64,000 nucleotides of DNA from Ignavibacteriales bacterium (GTDB lineage Bacteria; Bacteroidota; Ignavibacteria; Ignavibacteriales; Ignavibacteriaceae): NCBI GenBank assembly GCA_016714125.1, contig JADJNX010000003.1, forward strand, positions 124,001 through 188,000. The letters run 5' to 3'. Each line of letters begins with the position of its first letter. Position 1 is the first letter of the stretch. Positions 46,628 to 55,911 of this stretch are shown here, piece by piece. The position numbers and the translations under genes are program-made. The notes under the pieces were generated by a model that was not told the origin of the DNA, did no database searches, and saw nothing but the letters and a program-made list of their open reading frames with translations.

Positions 46628-47872
46628 ATGGAAACTTTAGCATTGTTCCTCCTTATTCTTCTTGCCGGCTATTTAGGCACCGGTTTGGTCTTAAGGAAAA
46701 TCTCAAGTAGAAATTTTTTCCCATCGGGAATGGAATATCTAATACTCGGTTTACTCCTAAATCCGGGGCTCTACTATTTTCTCTCTTCGAATCTAACTTT
46801 CGATATTTTTCCTCCCATAAACAACGAAATTCTTAGTAAAATGGCTCCTGTTATTAGTGGAGTTACCGGGTTGCTTGGTCTATATTGGGGAATGAAATTC
46901 AGTCTTGTGGAACTACTTAAAACCAATCGTGAACAGATTAGAGTAGCAATTTATGACACCGTACTCTCCACAGTGATAATCGGTTCACTTGCTTTTGCCT
47001 CATTCTACTATTTTTTTCCGGATCCGGGCAATTTATTGGAAATTCTTTTGGCCTCCTATGCTCTCGCTGTGATTGGCTCGATGTCCTCCCCTTATGTTTT
47101 ACAAAAGTTCAGAGAGAAATACAACATCACTCGTAAACTTTCTGATTCCTTAAATTCAGCTGCCCGTTTTTCTCTGTTTTTCTCTCTGATAATGTTTGGT
47201 GCTATCTTTTCATTCTATAATTTTAATACAAGACCAACCATGGAGCTTACTCCGATTGAGTTTTTTACGATAAGTATCGGGATAGCAATCGCTATTGGAA
47301 TCTTGTTTTTTATCTTCCTGGGAAGAGAGTCTGATTCTCGAAAGATATTTGTCGGGATTCTTGGAATAACAATGCTCGGGAGCGGCATCGCCTATTATCT
47401 TGGACTTTCTCCCCTTTTCCTCTGTTTTATTCTGGGTATTCTACTGGGAAACCTGTCCCGCATTAAAGAGAAGGTGTTGGATACTATTGAACAGTTGATT
47501 TCTCCTTTGTCAATAGTCATTACGATTTATGCAGGAATTATTTGGGTACTGGCGGACTCAACTTTTGCCTGGCTGTTTATTCTTTCTTTTCCTGTAATAA
47601 AAGTGATTGCAAAATCTTTCACTCACAAAATTGCTGTTCTTGCTGCATTTGAGAAGGATCGTGTAACCCGAGGGCAAGGAGTTGTGTTTCTTTCAAGTGA
47701 CATCCTGGTATTTGCGCTTCTGATTAATTATTCCACAGTTTTTAACAACCAGTACACCCCAATCATAATGTCTGCAATCATTTTGAACGTTTTTACTCTC
47801 GGTTTTTCTTCCAGCTTTTTTACTAAACGATTCCTCGTTGAATCGTCAGAAATCAGCGGAGAGACAAAATGA
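46628..47872 (+). CDS. Cation:proton antiporter (CPA2-type), first of two
   Basis: 414 residues with about 12 membrane helices (for example LALFLLILLAGYLGTGLVL, TVLSTVIIGSLAFASFYYFF, LAVIGSMSSPYVL, FSLFFSLIMFGAIFSFYNF, LGLSPLFLCFILGILLGNL and VVFLSSDILVFALLINY). The layout matches Na+/H+-exchanger-domain proteins of the monovalent cation:proton antiporter-2 family, though the twin-Asp core is not obvious, so ion specificity and even activity are open. No regulatory TrkA domain is attached. First gene of the overlapping run to 56861; its stop overlaps the next start (ATGA at 47869). Confidence 0.8.
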   Translation: METLALFLLILLAGYLGTGLVLRKISSRNFFPSGMEYLILGLLLNPGLYYFLSSNLTFDIFPPINNEILSKMAPVISGVTGLLGLYWGMKFSLVELLKTNREQIRVAIYDTVLSTVIIGSLAFASFYYFFPDPGNLLEILLASYALAVIGSMSSPYVLQKFREKYNITRKLSDSLNSAARFSLFFSLIMFGAIFSFYNFNTRPTMELTPIEFFTISIGIAIAIGILFFIFLGRESDSRKIFVGILGITMLGSGIAYYLGLSPLFLCFILGILLGNLSRIKEKVLDTIEQLISPLSIVITIYAGIIWVLADSTFAWLFILSFPVIKVIAKSFTHKIAVLAAFEKDRVTRGQGVVFLSSDILVFALLINYSTVFNNQYTPIIMSAIILNVFTLGFSSSFFTKRFLVESSEISGETK

Positions 47873-49338
47873 TCAATACAATAAGACGAATTTTTATCCT
47901 TGTGATTCTTTTTGGACTAATGGTTCTCACTAAGACTATTGGCACTTCAGGCGAAATGAGTTACCCGAGAACTCTTGCTGTCCTGGGATTTATAATACTC
48001 GCATCATTTACTTTGGGTGAACTTTTTCAGACGATCAGGCTTCCAAAAGTTACAGGTTATATTTTTACCGGTTTGATTTTTGGACTGTCACTTTTTCAGT
48101 TTACAAATTTTGAGCCTTTGTTCCTCATTAATCAGCGGATAACAGAGAATTTATCTGTTGTTAACAATATAGTCCTTGCAGTAATCGCTTTGATCGCCGG
48201 GTTGGAGTTGAAGTATTCAAAACTAAAAAAAGTGATTAAACCAGGACTTGTCATAATCCTGTTTAAGTTCTTTTTTGTATTTATCCTGATAACAGGAAGT
48301 TTTTATTTCCTCTTCCCTGTTTTATCACAGACCTTGACATCATGGCAATATTTATTAGCCGGGGGGCTTTTAATTTCCATTATCGCGATGGGTACTTCAA
48401 TCGAGTTAACGATCGGGGTTTCTGAGGAACTGGATATAAAAAATGATCTTGTGGAATTGACTCTCAGTACATCAATTCTGAAGGATTTGTTAAATATCAT
48501 CTTGCTTGTGGTTGTTATCTTCTTGATTAAGATGTACCTCCTGCCGGAACATGAAACAGTTTTGTCGAATCCACTCATAACACTTTTGACAGATCTTGGA
48601 AAGACCATTATTGCAGGCGGAATTTTAGGTGTCTTAACGGTTTTTTATCTGCGATATATCAAAATGGAAATAACTTTTTTCTTGATATGTTTGATAATTT
48701 TTGGTGGTTATGCTGCATCACTGTTTCACCTTGAAACTCTTTTAATGTTTGTAATAGCCGGAATGATTGTTTCCAACTTTGCACCTGAAGAAGAATTTGA
48801 AAAGGCAACTGAAAACTTAAGTCTGCCGTTTTTTATTGTCTTTTTTACCCTGGCCGGTGCAACTATTGATCTGAGTAGCGCAATAAACTATCTTCCAATT
48901 GCAGGTGCTCTTTTTCTGATTAGAATAATTGCTCTGTTCATCTCGGTAAGAAGTGCAGTCGCACTCGTAAAATCTCCTCCAGAGATAAAACGATTTGGTT
49001 GGTCAGGGTTTATATCAACCGGTGTTTTGATGCTGGGATTCTCAGGGATTATCGCTTCAGAACTTCCGCAGATTTCCGCACTGGTTTCCGGTATAATCTA
49101 CGATTTGATCCTCCTGAACCTTCTTTTAGGTCCAATTATCTACAGAGCGGTACTGGTTTATCAAAAGAACGAAGCTGAAACTGTTCAACCTGAAGCTGTA
49201 AAAACCACAGTAAAAGTTGAGTACGCTAAAAAACTCAATGAAGTAAATGAAGACTATCAGATTGCGTTTGCTGAGCCCAATTTTTATGATGAAAAACTGA
49301 ATAAAATATTTTTTGACCTCTATTTTAAAACTTATTGA
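47869..49338 (+). CDS. Cation:proton antiporter (CPA2-type), second of two
   Basis: 489 residues, about 12-13 helices: TLGELFQTIRLPKVTGYIFTGLIFGL near the N-terminus is typical of the KefB/NhaP side of the family (the P-x-V-x-GYI-x-GLI helix), followed by VVNNIVLAVIALIAGLELKY (LxAGLE motif of the third or fourth helix), and SLPFFIVFFTLAGATIDLSSAINYL late on (cf. F-F-V-x-x-G). The core region around DLVELTLSTSILKDLLNIILLV may hold the ion-binding acid. A 60-residue soluble tail follows. It overlaps the next gene by 26 bp. Probably exchanges Na+ or K+ for H+ at the inner membrane. Confidence 0.87.
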   Translation: MINTIRRIFILVILFGLMVLTKTIGTSGEMSYPRTLAVLGFIILASFTLGELFQTIRLPKVTGYIFTGLIFGLSLFQFTNFEPLFLINQRITENLSVVNNIVLAVIALIAGLELKYSKLKKVIKPGLVIILFKFFFVFILITGSFYFLFPVLSQTLTSWQYLLAGGLLISIIAMGTSIELTIGVSEELDIKNDLVELTLSTSILKDLLNIILLVVVIFLIKMYLLPEHETVLSNPLITLLTDLGKTIIAGGILGVLTVFYLRYIKMEITFFLICLIIFGGYAASLFHLETLLMFVIAGMIVSNFAPEEEFEKATENLSLPFFIVFFTLAGATIDLSSAINYLPIAGALFLIRIIALFISVRSAVALVKSPPEIKRFGWSGFISTGVLMLGFSGIIASELPQISALVSGIIYDLILLNLLLGPIIYRAVLVYQKNEAETVQPEAVKTTVKVEYAKKLNEVNEDYQIAFAEPNFYDEKLNKIFFDLYFKTY

Positions 49339-52300
49339 ACTGGTAAACGAATTTAGAGATAATTTTGTCACCAAAAGAAATTATGAGACAGAAGATATTC
49401 TGAAGGAAACTGTTGCAATATATCGCGACAAATTCCTTGGCATCGAATCGATATTAAAATCGGGTAAAGACCCCCGCGCTATCAGAGCCGCACTTCAAAG
49501 CATCAGGATTAACCAGACGGAGGTGTTACTCGATAAACTTGAAGAGAGGAAAAAAACTGAGCGGGATTTTGCCAATTCTGATACTCTAATCAAAAAACTT
49601 TTAAATGATCTGCTTGACGTTACATCAACCCTTGAAGAGACTTATCCCCTCTCGACCGAAATTGATTATACAACATATGCAGGGAAATCGTTGTTTTTCC
49701 GACTTTTTATACTAAAATTAAAATTTACTACTTGGCTAAAAACCATATTTACCGGAGATCATACCGCAATTGTTAAGGTGAATCTCAAAAATTACAGTCG
49801 CTATTATCTAAATGTTAAAACCACTGCAGAATTGCTTGAGACAATTAATTTAACAGGAGCTGACAGATTAAACCTGTTTAGAAAACTTAAAGCCATTCAT
49901 AAAAATTTCATTCATTACCTGGACGAACTAATCACGACAATTGGTCAGGAAAAAAGCAGCCTCGGATTTATGCCTGTCTTCTACATGCAATATGAAGAGT
50001 TAAAGGCGATGTTTTTTAACGAACTTGATGTCTATATTGAAGAACAATCTTCAACGGTTATGAATATTGAAAAGCGATTGACTTACGCTTTTGCTTCCCC
50101 CTATAATAACCTTCTGCGTGAAATTACGAGCCTGATCAGACTTGATAAAAGGGGTCTTGAAGTGAATTTCTTCAAGGAATTTGAAGAATCACAAAAAGTC
50201 AAGGAAAGTCTCTTTGATTCAATCAGATATTGGGTAATATATTATCAGGGTATAATCGGACTGTTGCAAAAAGAGTTGTATATCTACAAATTTGAAATCC
50301 AGCTGAACAACTTTCTAGATCGCGCTCTTCTCAATCTCGCTGATGAAATAAGTGAAAGAATCAGGGCAGGAAGTCCCAAGATCATTGAACAATTCCGACA
50401 AATGGTCACGGATATAAAGGCACTGATACCGCTTGGTTACGATACATTAAAAGCTTATTCTGATCATTTTAGAATGTCATTTGTTATTCCTGAACTTTCC
50501 TCACTTATCAGAGATCTTGATAAAACAACTCGAAGCAGGAAACTGAGAACTTTTTTTGATACAGTTATCAATGGAATTAAATCAGTGGCGAAGGAACTGC
50601 CTGAAGAAGCCGTTTACCTCGACGAAGAAGAACTTAATCTCAAAAACAGAATCCCTGAATTCACAAAACTTAAAACTTTTGAAATTCGGAAACAAACCTC
50701 AAGCTTTCTGCTATTAAAATTACCCAGAGAGATTGGCGACGTTAACGAGTTTCTTGTTGACTATGTTGACACTGCATTAAAAGAGATCAGAAATCTTGAA
50801 TCAAGCGTAAATTATTATCTCGACTCAATAGTAAAAAGAATACATGAAGACCCGGAAGACTTCGAAGGAGTTGAAGATATCCTCAATACTGTGAGCAGTA
50901 GCTTCCTGAATCGTTTAAGAGAAATTGAGAACAATAACGATAAACTGGAACAAGCCATCAATAAACAAGTTGCCGACAAAACAGAGGTGGCAGTAACCGA
51001 GATAAAGAGGTTGATCCGGCAGACTCCTCATTTAGATGCAGACACATCGCATAAAAAGAATACCTTCACTTTACAAATGAACTATGCTTTCAGATTTGTC
51101 AAAATTGTTCTCAAGAAAGTGTTTCATACGATAAAAGCCGCTATCTCTAATACCTATAAACGATTTATAATCCCTCTTTTTGCCAGAAGTTATGAGCGAT
51201 TTAAAATACTCTCCGGTAAATTGGGGACTTCGTATAAAGAAGATTTATTTAGATTGGATGAGATACTCAACGGTCTGCCTTTCATCTACCGACGGTTGTT
51301 TGATGGTACCTCATTGGAATCATCGGAGATGTTCCTCGGGAAAGAAGAGATAAAACATATTCTGAGTGATGCTCAAAGCCGTTTTAAAAACAAACTCCCC
51401 TCCTCTGTTCTGATTACAGGGGCACCGGGAACAGGCAAAACCTCTTGCCTCTATTTTATCAAAAACGATCTGCTTCGTCCGGGTGAATATCTCGAGTTCT
51501 ATTTTCTTGAAAGAATCAGTACTGTGGATGAGCTAAGAAAGTTAATTTCCGAAGCTTTTGGATACAACGACCTAAAGTCGGTGGAAGCCATTATAATCGA
51601 TCTAAACGAACGATTCCGGGGCAAAACTGTATTGTTGATTAACCTTCACAAAACATTTGTAAGAAGTGTTGATGGTTTTGAAGCATTAAAAACCATGCTG
51701 CATATAATCTCAATGACCAGCGTAAATATTTTGTGGATCACCAGCGTTCAGAGCACCGGATGGCAATTCATCAAAACAAATTTTAAAGCTTCATCCCTGT
51801 TTACTTTCTCAATTTCACTCGAGGAATTAAATAGAAGAAGAGTTAAAGAAATTATCCTTCACCGGCAAAAGACAACCGGTTTTGGATTTAGATTCACAGA
51901 AGATGATCTCTATCTCCTTCGTAAAAAAATATTCAGTTCTTCGAAATCGATTGAGGATCAACGGTATCTGGAAAATGTTTACTTTGAACGACTGACAGAC
52001 TATGCCGATGGCAATATCGTGGCTGCCATGAACTATTGGTTAAATTCGATAAAAAAGATAGAGGGAAATACCCTTCTGATACAGACTTATAAAGCCTATC
52101 CGCTGATCGATCTCTCATTCCTCGACACCACCCTGATTACTGTTTTACATACCGTAATGCTGCATGGCGGTTTAAAGAAATCCCAGTTGGCACAATCCCT
52201 TAACATCCCGGAGAGTCTTGCAGGAGAAGCGCTGAACAAATTATTGTCACTCAATTTGTTGAAGATTGGCGAACTTACTAAAAGTCATGACTACTATTAT

Positions 52301-52363
52301 ACAAACAAGTTTAAGTTTAAATCGATACAATATGAACTCAAAAACAGGAATATTCTGCCATGA
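49313..52363 (+). CDS. Large P-loop ATPase of unknown function in the ion-transport operon
   Basis: 1016 residues from TTG 49313 inside the antiporter gene; another start slightly downstream is possible. Residues 1-670 are almost wholly helical with coiled-coil stretches and no family I recognise. A STAND/AAA-like ATPase module follows: Walker A GAPGTGKT (703-710), a Walker B-like strand VLLINLHKT (773 on; the usual acidic residue is replaced by Asn-Leu-His), a sensor-like strand VNILWITSVQS (about 805), helical lid, and a winged-helix-like end (GGLKKSQLAQSLNIPESLAGEALNKLLSLNLLKIGE, about 960-995). No signal peptide; perhaps a short amphipathic helix near 125-145. It overlaps MscS by 4 bp. 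A regulator of the neighbouring channels is the most natural guess. Confidence 0.8.
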   Translation: MTSILKLIELVNEFRDNFVTKRNYETEDILKETVAIYRDKFLGIESILKSGKDPRAIRAALQSIRINQTEVLLDKLEERKKTERDFANSDTLIKKLLNDLLDVTSTLEETYPLSTEIDYTTYAGKSLFFRLFILKLKFTTWLKTIFTGDHTAIVKVNLKNYSRYYLNVKTTAELLETINLTGADRLNLFRKLKAIHKNFIHYLDELITTIGQEKSSLGFMPVFYMQYEELKAMFFNELDVYIEEQSSTVMNIEKRLTYAFASPYNNLLREITSLIRLDKRGLEVNFFKEFEESQKVKESLFDSIRYWVIYYQGIIGLLQKELYIYKFEIQLNNFLDRALLNLADEISERIRAGSPKIIEQFRQMVTDIKALIPLGYDTLKAYSDHFRMSFVIPELSSLIRDLDKTTRSRKLRTFFDTVINGIKSVAKELPEEAVYLDEEELNLKNRIPEFTKLKTFEIRKQTSSFLLLKLPREIGDVNEFLVDYVDTALKEIRNLESSVNYYLDSIVKRIHEDPEDFEGVEDILNTVSSSFLNRLREIENNNDKLEQAINKQVADKTEVAVTEIKRLIRQTPHLDADTSHKKNTFTLQMNYAFRFVKIVLKKVFHTIKAAISNTYKRFIIPLFARSYERFKILSGKLGTSYKEDLFRLDEILNGLPFIYRRLFDGTSLESSEMFLGKEEIKHILSDAQSRFKNKLPSSVLITGAPGTGKTSCLYFIKNDLLRPGEYLEFYFLERISTVDELRKLISEAFGYNDLKSVEAIIIDLNERFRGKTVLLINLHKTFVRSVDGFEALKTMLHIISMTSVNILWITSVQSTGWQFIKTNFKASSLFTFSISLEELNRRRVKEIILHRQKTTGFGFRFTEDDLYLLRKKIFSSSKSIEDQRYLENVYFERLTDYADGNIVAAMNYWLNSIKKIEGNTLLIQTYKAYPLIDLSFLDTTLITVLHTVMLHGGLKKSQLAQSLNIPESLAGEALNKLLSLNLLKIGELTKSHDYYYTNKFKFKSIQYELKNRNILP

Positions 52364-53439
52364 CAAGTTCTAATTGTATGAAAATACTTCTTATTCTATT
52401 GATACTGCCGGGATTCCTGTTTTCACAGACAAAAAAGGAGAACAGTTCATTACTGCCTCCGGACACCCTAAAACCTGTGCAGCATGACAGCATAATTCGG
52501 ATTGATACAATTGTGAAGGTGGATTCCGTTTTTATATTTGATACTGTCAGATTGGCTGCTGATACCATACAGGGAGTAACGGGTAATTCAGAACCAACTA
52601 TCATTTTTGCAGATTCTGCTTCCAATCATATCCCAACTTTTTATGACATGTTGGATTCTGTTAATATCGTTCAACAGATTGGAATATTCAAGCTTATTTT
52701 AATCTTTTTTATTCTGACAGTCGCTTCTGCGTTAAGTTATTCTATAAGCCTGCTAAGGCGAAATAACCTGATTAAGAATAAACTACTTTTGAGAACGATA
52801 AATAGTGTCCCGATAATCAGAACAATCCTTTGGATTATCACTTCATGGTTGCTCCTGAAGCTATTGTTCGTTCAGACTCAATTGATGATGCTCTTTTTTG
52901 TGACTCTCCTGGCAGTGCTTTTGGGTATTGCTCTGCTTCCCCTTCTAAGAAACATTGTTGGAAGATTGTTGATCCTCTCAGGAAATATGTTTGGGAAAAA
53001 TGATTATATAAGGTGTGGGCATCATAAAGGATTTGTTCAGGAAATTGGATGGAGAGAAGTAACACTTTTAAGTGATGAGGGTTCTGCCATTTTTATTCCT
53101 AATTCAAAATTTTTAGATACCCCTTTCGAAAATGTGAGTCTCGGGAAAAAGGAAGAGTTGCTCTCACTCGATTTTCAATTCCCTTCAACATTCGACCCCG
53201 AAAGAACAATGGAAGTTCTGAAAGAAGCTGCTATTTCAAATCCTTTCCTCTACATCGATAAACAGCCGGAAGTTTTTATGAAGTCCGTTGATTTTATCAA
53301 CAACCGTTTTACAGTAAAAGTGAATTTGTATTTATATGATTCAAGTTTTATTGATGAACTTTATGATGCAATTAATAAGGCGGTATTAATTAAACTGAGA
53401 CAGACTGACAACGGAAGTGTGGATAATGGAATATCGTAA
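52360..53439 (+). CDS. MscS-family mechanosensitive channel
   Basis: 359 residues. A signal peptide (ILLILLILPGFLFSQ) precedes a periplasmic stretch of about 80 residues, unusual for small MscS proteins, then helices (ILIFFILTVASALSYSISL; IIRTILWIITSWLLLKLLF) and the pore helix region LMMLFFVTLLAVLLGIALLPLLRNIVGRLLI, then the MscS beta domain: GKNDYIRCGHHKGFVQEIGWREVTLLSDEGSAIFIPNSKFLDTPFENVS, broken by the conserved G-x-V and P-N-S elements, and an alpha/beta C-terminal domain. Releases solutes on hypo-osmotic shock. ATG 52360 overlaps the ATPase stop (ATGA); its end overlaps the TrkH gene. Confidence 0.9.
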   Translation: MTSSNCMKILLILLILPGFLFSQTKKENSSLLPPDTLKPVQHDSIIRIDTIVKVDSVFIFDTVRLAADTIQGVTGNSEPTIIFADSASNHIPTFYDMLDSVNIVQQIGIFKLILIFFILTVASALSYSISLLRRNNLIKNKLLLRTINSVPIIRTILWIITSWLLLKLLFVQTQLMMLFFVTLLAVLLGIALLPLLRNIVGRLLILSGNMFGKNDYIRCGHHKGFVQEIGWREVTLLSDEGSAIFIPNSKFLDTPFENVSLGKKEELLSLDFQFPSTFDPERTMEVLKEAAISNPFLYIDKQPEVFMKSVDFINNRFTVKVNLYLYDSSFIDELYDAINKAVLIKLRQTDNGSVDNGIS

Positions 53440-55204
53440 CAGAAGCTCCCGCGACCGCATTCTCAATTACTTGAGAATAATTCTTATCTTTTCTGCAACA
53501 ATAGGATTTGTTACGATTATTCTGGAGCACGGCTTCAGAATAAATTTTGTCGAAGAACAAGTTATTAATATTCTGTCTGTGGCAGTTGTCGGAATTTTTG
53601 TGTTCTATCAAGTCGCAAATATTCTTTTTGCAAGTGACAAAATTAATTTTTTAAGGACACACTTTTTTGAATTTGTTGTAATTCTGTTTATCCTGATAGA
53701 ATTTGTACTTACAGTCTTTGGAGTGAGTATAATTCAAAATATCGGTTCTACTTTTGAATTAAAAAATGTCACTTTCCTCTATGTTGTACTCGCTCAGATT
53801 TATATTGTAATTGGAATTATTCTGGGGGCGATCAGGTATAACAAAAAAATACTCGAATCGAAAATCCATCCTGCCCGCCTTTTCATGCTTAGTTTTGCAG
53901 CCACTATTCTTGGCGGCTCTCTTTTACTTATGCTGCCTGCCGCTTCCAATATCGATGGTGGTTTAAGGTTCATTGATGCACTATTCACATCAACCAGTGC
54001 TGTCTGTGTTACAGGTCTAACATCAGTGGATACAGCAGCAGATTTCACTCGTTTTGGTCAGGTTGTGGTAATGTTACTCTTCCAGATCGGCGGGTTGGGT
54101 TTGATGACATTTACTACTTTTTTTGCAATATTTTTGTCGGGCGGGTTGGGAATCAAGGAGAAGTTTATTCTTCGGGAGATGATGCACGAAGATAATGTTG
54201 GCGCAATAGGAAAAGTGCTCTCAAGTCTTATAATCCTGACCTTTGTGCTTGAGGGAATTGGAGCGACGGTTATTTTCTTTTCAATAAAGGATTTTTATAC
54301 CGGAAATATTGGTGAAGCAGTTTTTTCAAGCGTTTTTCACGCCATCTCAGCTTTTTGTAATGCGGGGTTTTCTATTTATCCAAATAACCTCATGAATCCT
54401 CTCATCCAGAATAATTATGTTTTTAATACAACAATTAGTATGCTCATCATCTTCGGTGGTCTGGGATTCACGGCTATTTTGGGGCTACCAAGATATATCA
54501 AAGTAAACAGAGAACCTCTTTTTGCAAGGTTGAATATGTCTCTTCAAGTAAAAATTGTGTTCATCGCAACTTTGATTTTGATTGTGGTTGGAACGGGTTT
54601 TACTTACATTCTTGAACTAAACAGTTCGTTGAAAGGGATGGATACCGGGGATGCCCTGTTCCATTCCTATTTCCAGGCAGTCTCAGCAAGAACTGCAGGG
54701 TTCAATACCATCGATATTACATTATTCACAGACCCAACTACTTTTTTCTACTGTTTTTTAATGTTTATCGGAGCTTCACCAGGTGGAACAGGAGGCGGTA
54801 TAAAAACAACCACCTTTACCCTTGTTTTTCTCTCCATTTTAATGTACAGAAACAGTACAAGAGATTTAAGAATTAACAAACGTACAATCCCCCAGGAGGT
54901 TGTTAACCTGGCTTTTATGATATTTTGGCTCTCTGTGCTTTATATCCTTTCCGGGGTTTTCATTCTTAGTGTTTCAGAACCGGGGGTAAAATTCATCGAT
55001 CTTATGTTCGAGGCGTTTAGCGCTGCGGGTACAGTAGGTTTATCAAAAGGAGTGTCTGGCAATCTGTCCGATGTAGGTAAGATTGTTGATATACTTTTGA
55101 TGTATATCGGGAGGATTGGTCCTCTCACAATTATTTTCAGTTTTATTGGTGAGCGAGACAGCAGTCGATTCTCGTATCCAAATGACAACATCACAATGCT
55201 TTAA
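53417..55204 (+). CDS. TrkH/KtrB-family potassium uptake membrane subunit
   Basis: Four pore-loop repeats with selectivity glycines are visible: TSTSAVCVTGLTS, HAISAFCNAGFSIY, AVSARTAGFNTID, EAFSAAGTVGLSKG. The membrane bundle totals about ten helices plus an N-terminal pair (IILIFSATIGFVTIILEHGF; VVILFILIEFVLTVFGVSII) that is longer than in KtrB. The charged stretch in the last loop helix, GASPGGTGGGIKTTT, is the family's signature. 595 residues from GTG 53417; ATG 53426 is an equally good start three codons later. It overlaps mscS by 23 bp and is followed after 17 bp by trkA, so they form one K+ uptake unit. Confidence 0.93.
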   Translation: MWIMEYRNRSSRDRILNYLRIILIFSATIGFVTIILEHGFRINFVEEQVINILSVAVVGIFVFYQVANILFASDKINFLRTHFFEFVVILFILIEFVLTVFGVSIIQNIGSTFELKNVTFLYVVLAQIYIVIGIILGAIRYNKKILESKIHPARLFMLSFAATILGGSLLLMLPAASNIDGGLRFIDALFTSTSAVCVTGLTSVDTAADFTRFGQVVVMLLFQIGGLGLMTFTTFFAIFLSGGLGIKEKFILREMMHEDNVGAIGKVLSSLIILTFVLEGIGATVIFFSIKDFYTGNIGEAVFSSVFHAISAFCNAGFSIYPNNLMNPLIQNNYVFNTTISMLIIFGGLGFTAILGLPRYIKVNREPLFARLNMSLQVKIVFIATLILIVVGTGFTYILELNSSLKGMDTGDALFHSYFQAVSARTAGFNTIDITLFTDPTTFFYCFLMFIGASPGGTGGGIKTTTFTLVFLSILMYRNSTRDLRINKRTIPQEVVNLAFMIFWLSVLYILSGVFILSVSEPGVKFIDLMFEAFSAAGTVGLSKGVSGNLSDVGKIVDILLMYIGRIGPLTIIFSFIGERDSSRFSYPNDNITML

Positions 55205-55221
55205 TTATTGAGGTTTATTAA

Positions 55222-55911
55222 GTGAAAAAGAAATACGCAGTAATCGGTTTAGGTGATCTTGGTGGCAGTATCGCTATAAGCCTTCAGAACACCGGGTCGG
55301 AAGTGCTCGCAATCGATATGGATGAATCGATCATAAATGATTTAAAAGACGTTGTTGGAACGGCGATCCGGGCTGATTCCACCGACGAAAAAGCATTGAC
55401 TATGATAGGAATTGATTCATCTGTTGATGCTGCAATCGTAGCAATAGGGCCCGATAACTTTGAGAATACAATTCTTACGTCAGTTATTCTGCTCGAAAAA
55501 GGGGTAAAAAAAGTTGTGGCAAGGGCATCTTCCAAACTTCAGGAGAGTATTCTGTTAAAGCTTGGTGTACATCAAGTGCTTATACCTGATGTTCAAATCG
55601 CCCGCCAGATTGTATCGCTGATTACAAGTCAGGACGTTCTCGATACGATATTTCTCGGAGAAGACTATAATATCGTTTATTTGAAAACTCCCCGGTCATT
55701 TGTCGGGAAAAGCCTTCAGGAACTCGATCTTCGAATAAGATATAATGTGAATCTTATTACTATTAAACGAAGAGAAAAAACTTTACGTCCGGGCAATACA
55801 GAACTTAAAGAGGAAATTTATGGAGTTCCCACAGCTTCAACAATCCTCGAAGAAAATGATGTCATGATAGTATTTGGAAAAGATAAAGATATCAAAAAAA
55901 TTGTTGAATAA
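55222..55911 (+). CDS. TrkA/KtrA-family potassium uptake regulatory subunit
   Basis: Cytoplasmic gating ring protein. 229 residues: an RCK_N Rossmann fold (YAVIGLGDLGGSIAISLQNTG with GxGxxG, VLAIDMDE with the ribose-binding acid, VVARASSKL) and an RCK_C domain (IVYLKTPRSFVGKSLQELDLRIRYNVNLITIKR, then ENDVMIVFGKDKDI). A single RCK unit makes it KtrA-like rather than the duplicated TrkA of E. coli. GTG start with GAGG nine bases upstream. Its stop overlaps the start of the dehydratase (TAATG). Binds ATP/ADP or NAD(H) to open or close the TrkH pore (family knowledge). Confidence 0.93.
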   Translation: MKKKYAVIGLGDLGGSIAISLQNTGSEVLAIDMDESIINDLKDVVGTAIRADSTDEKALTMIGIDSSVDAAIVAIGPDNFENTILTSVILLEKGVKKVVARASSKLQESILLKLGVHQVLIPDVQIARQIVSLITSQDVLDTIFLGEDYNIVYLKTPRSFVGKSLQELDLRIRYNVNLITIKRREKTLRPGNTELKEEIYGVPTASTILEENDVMIVFGKDKDIKKIVE

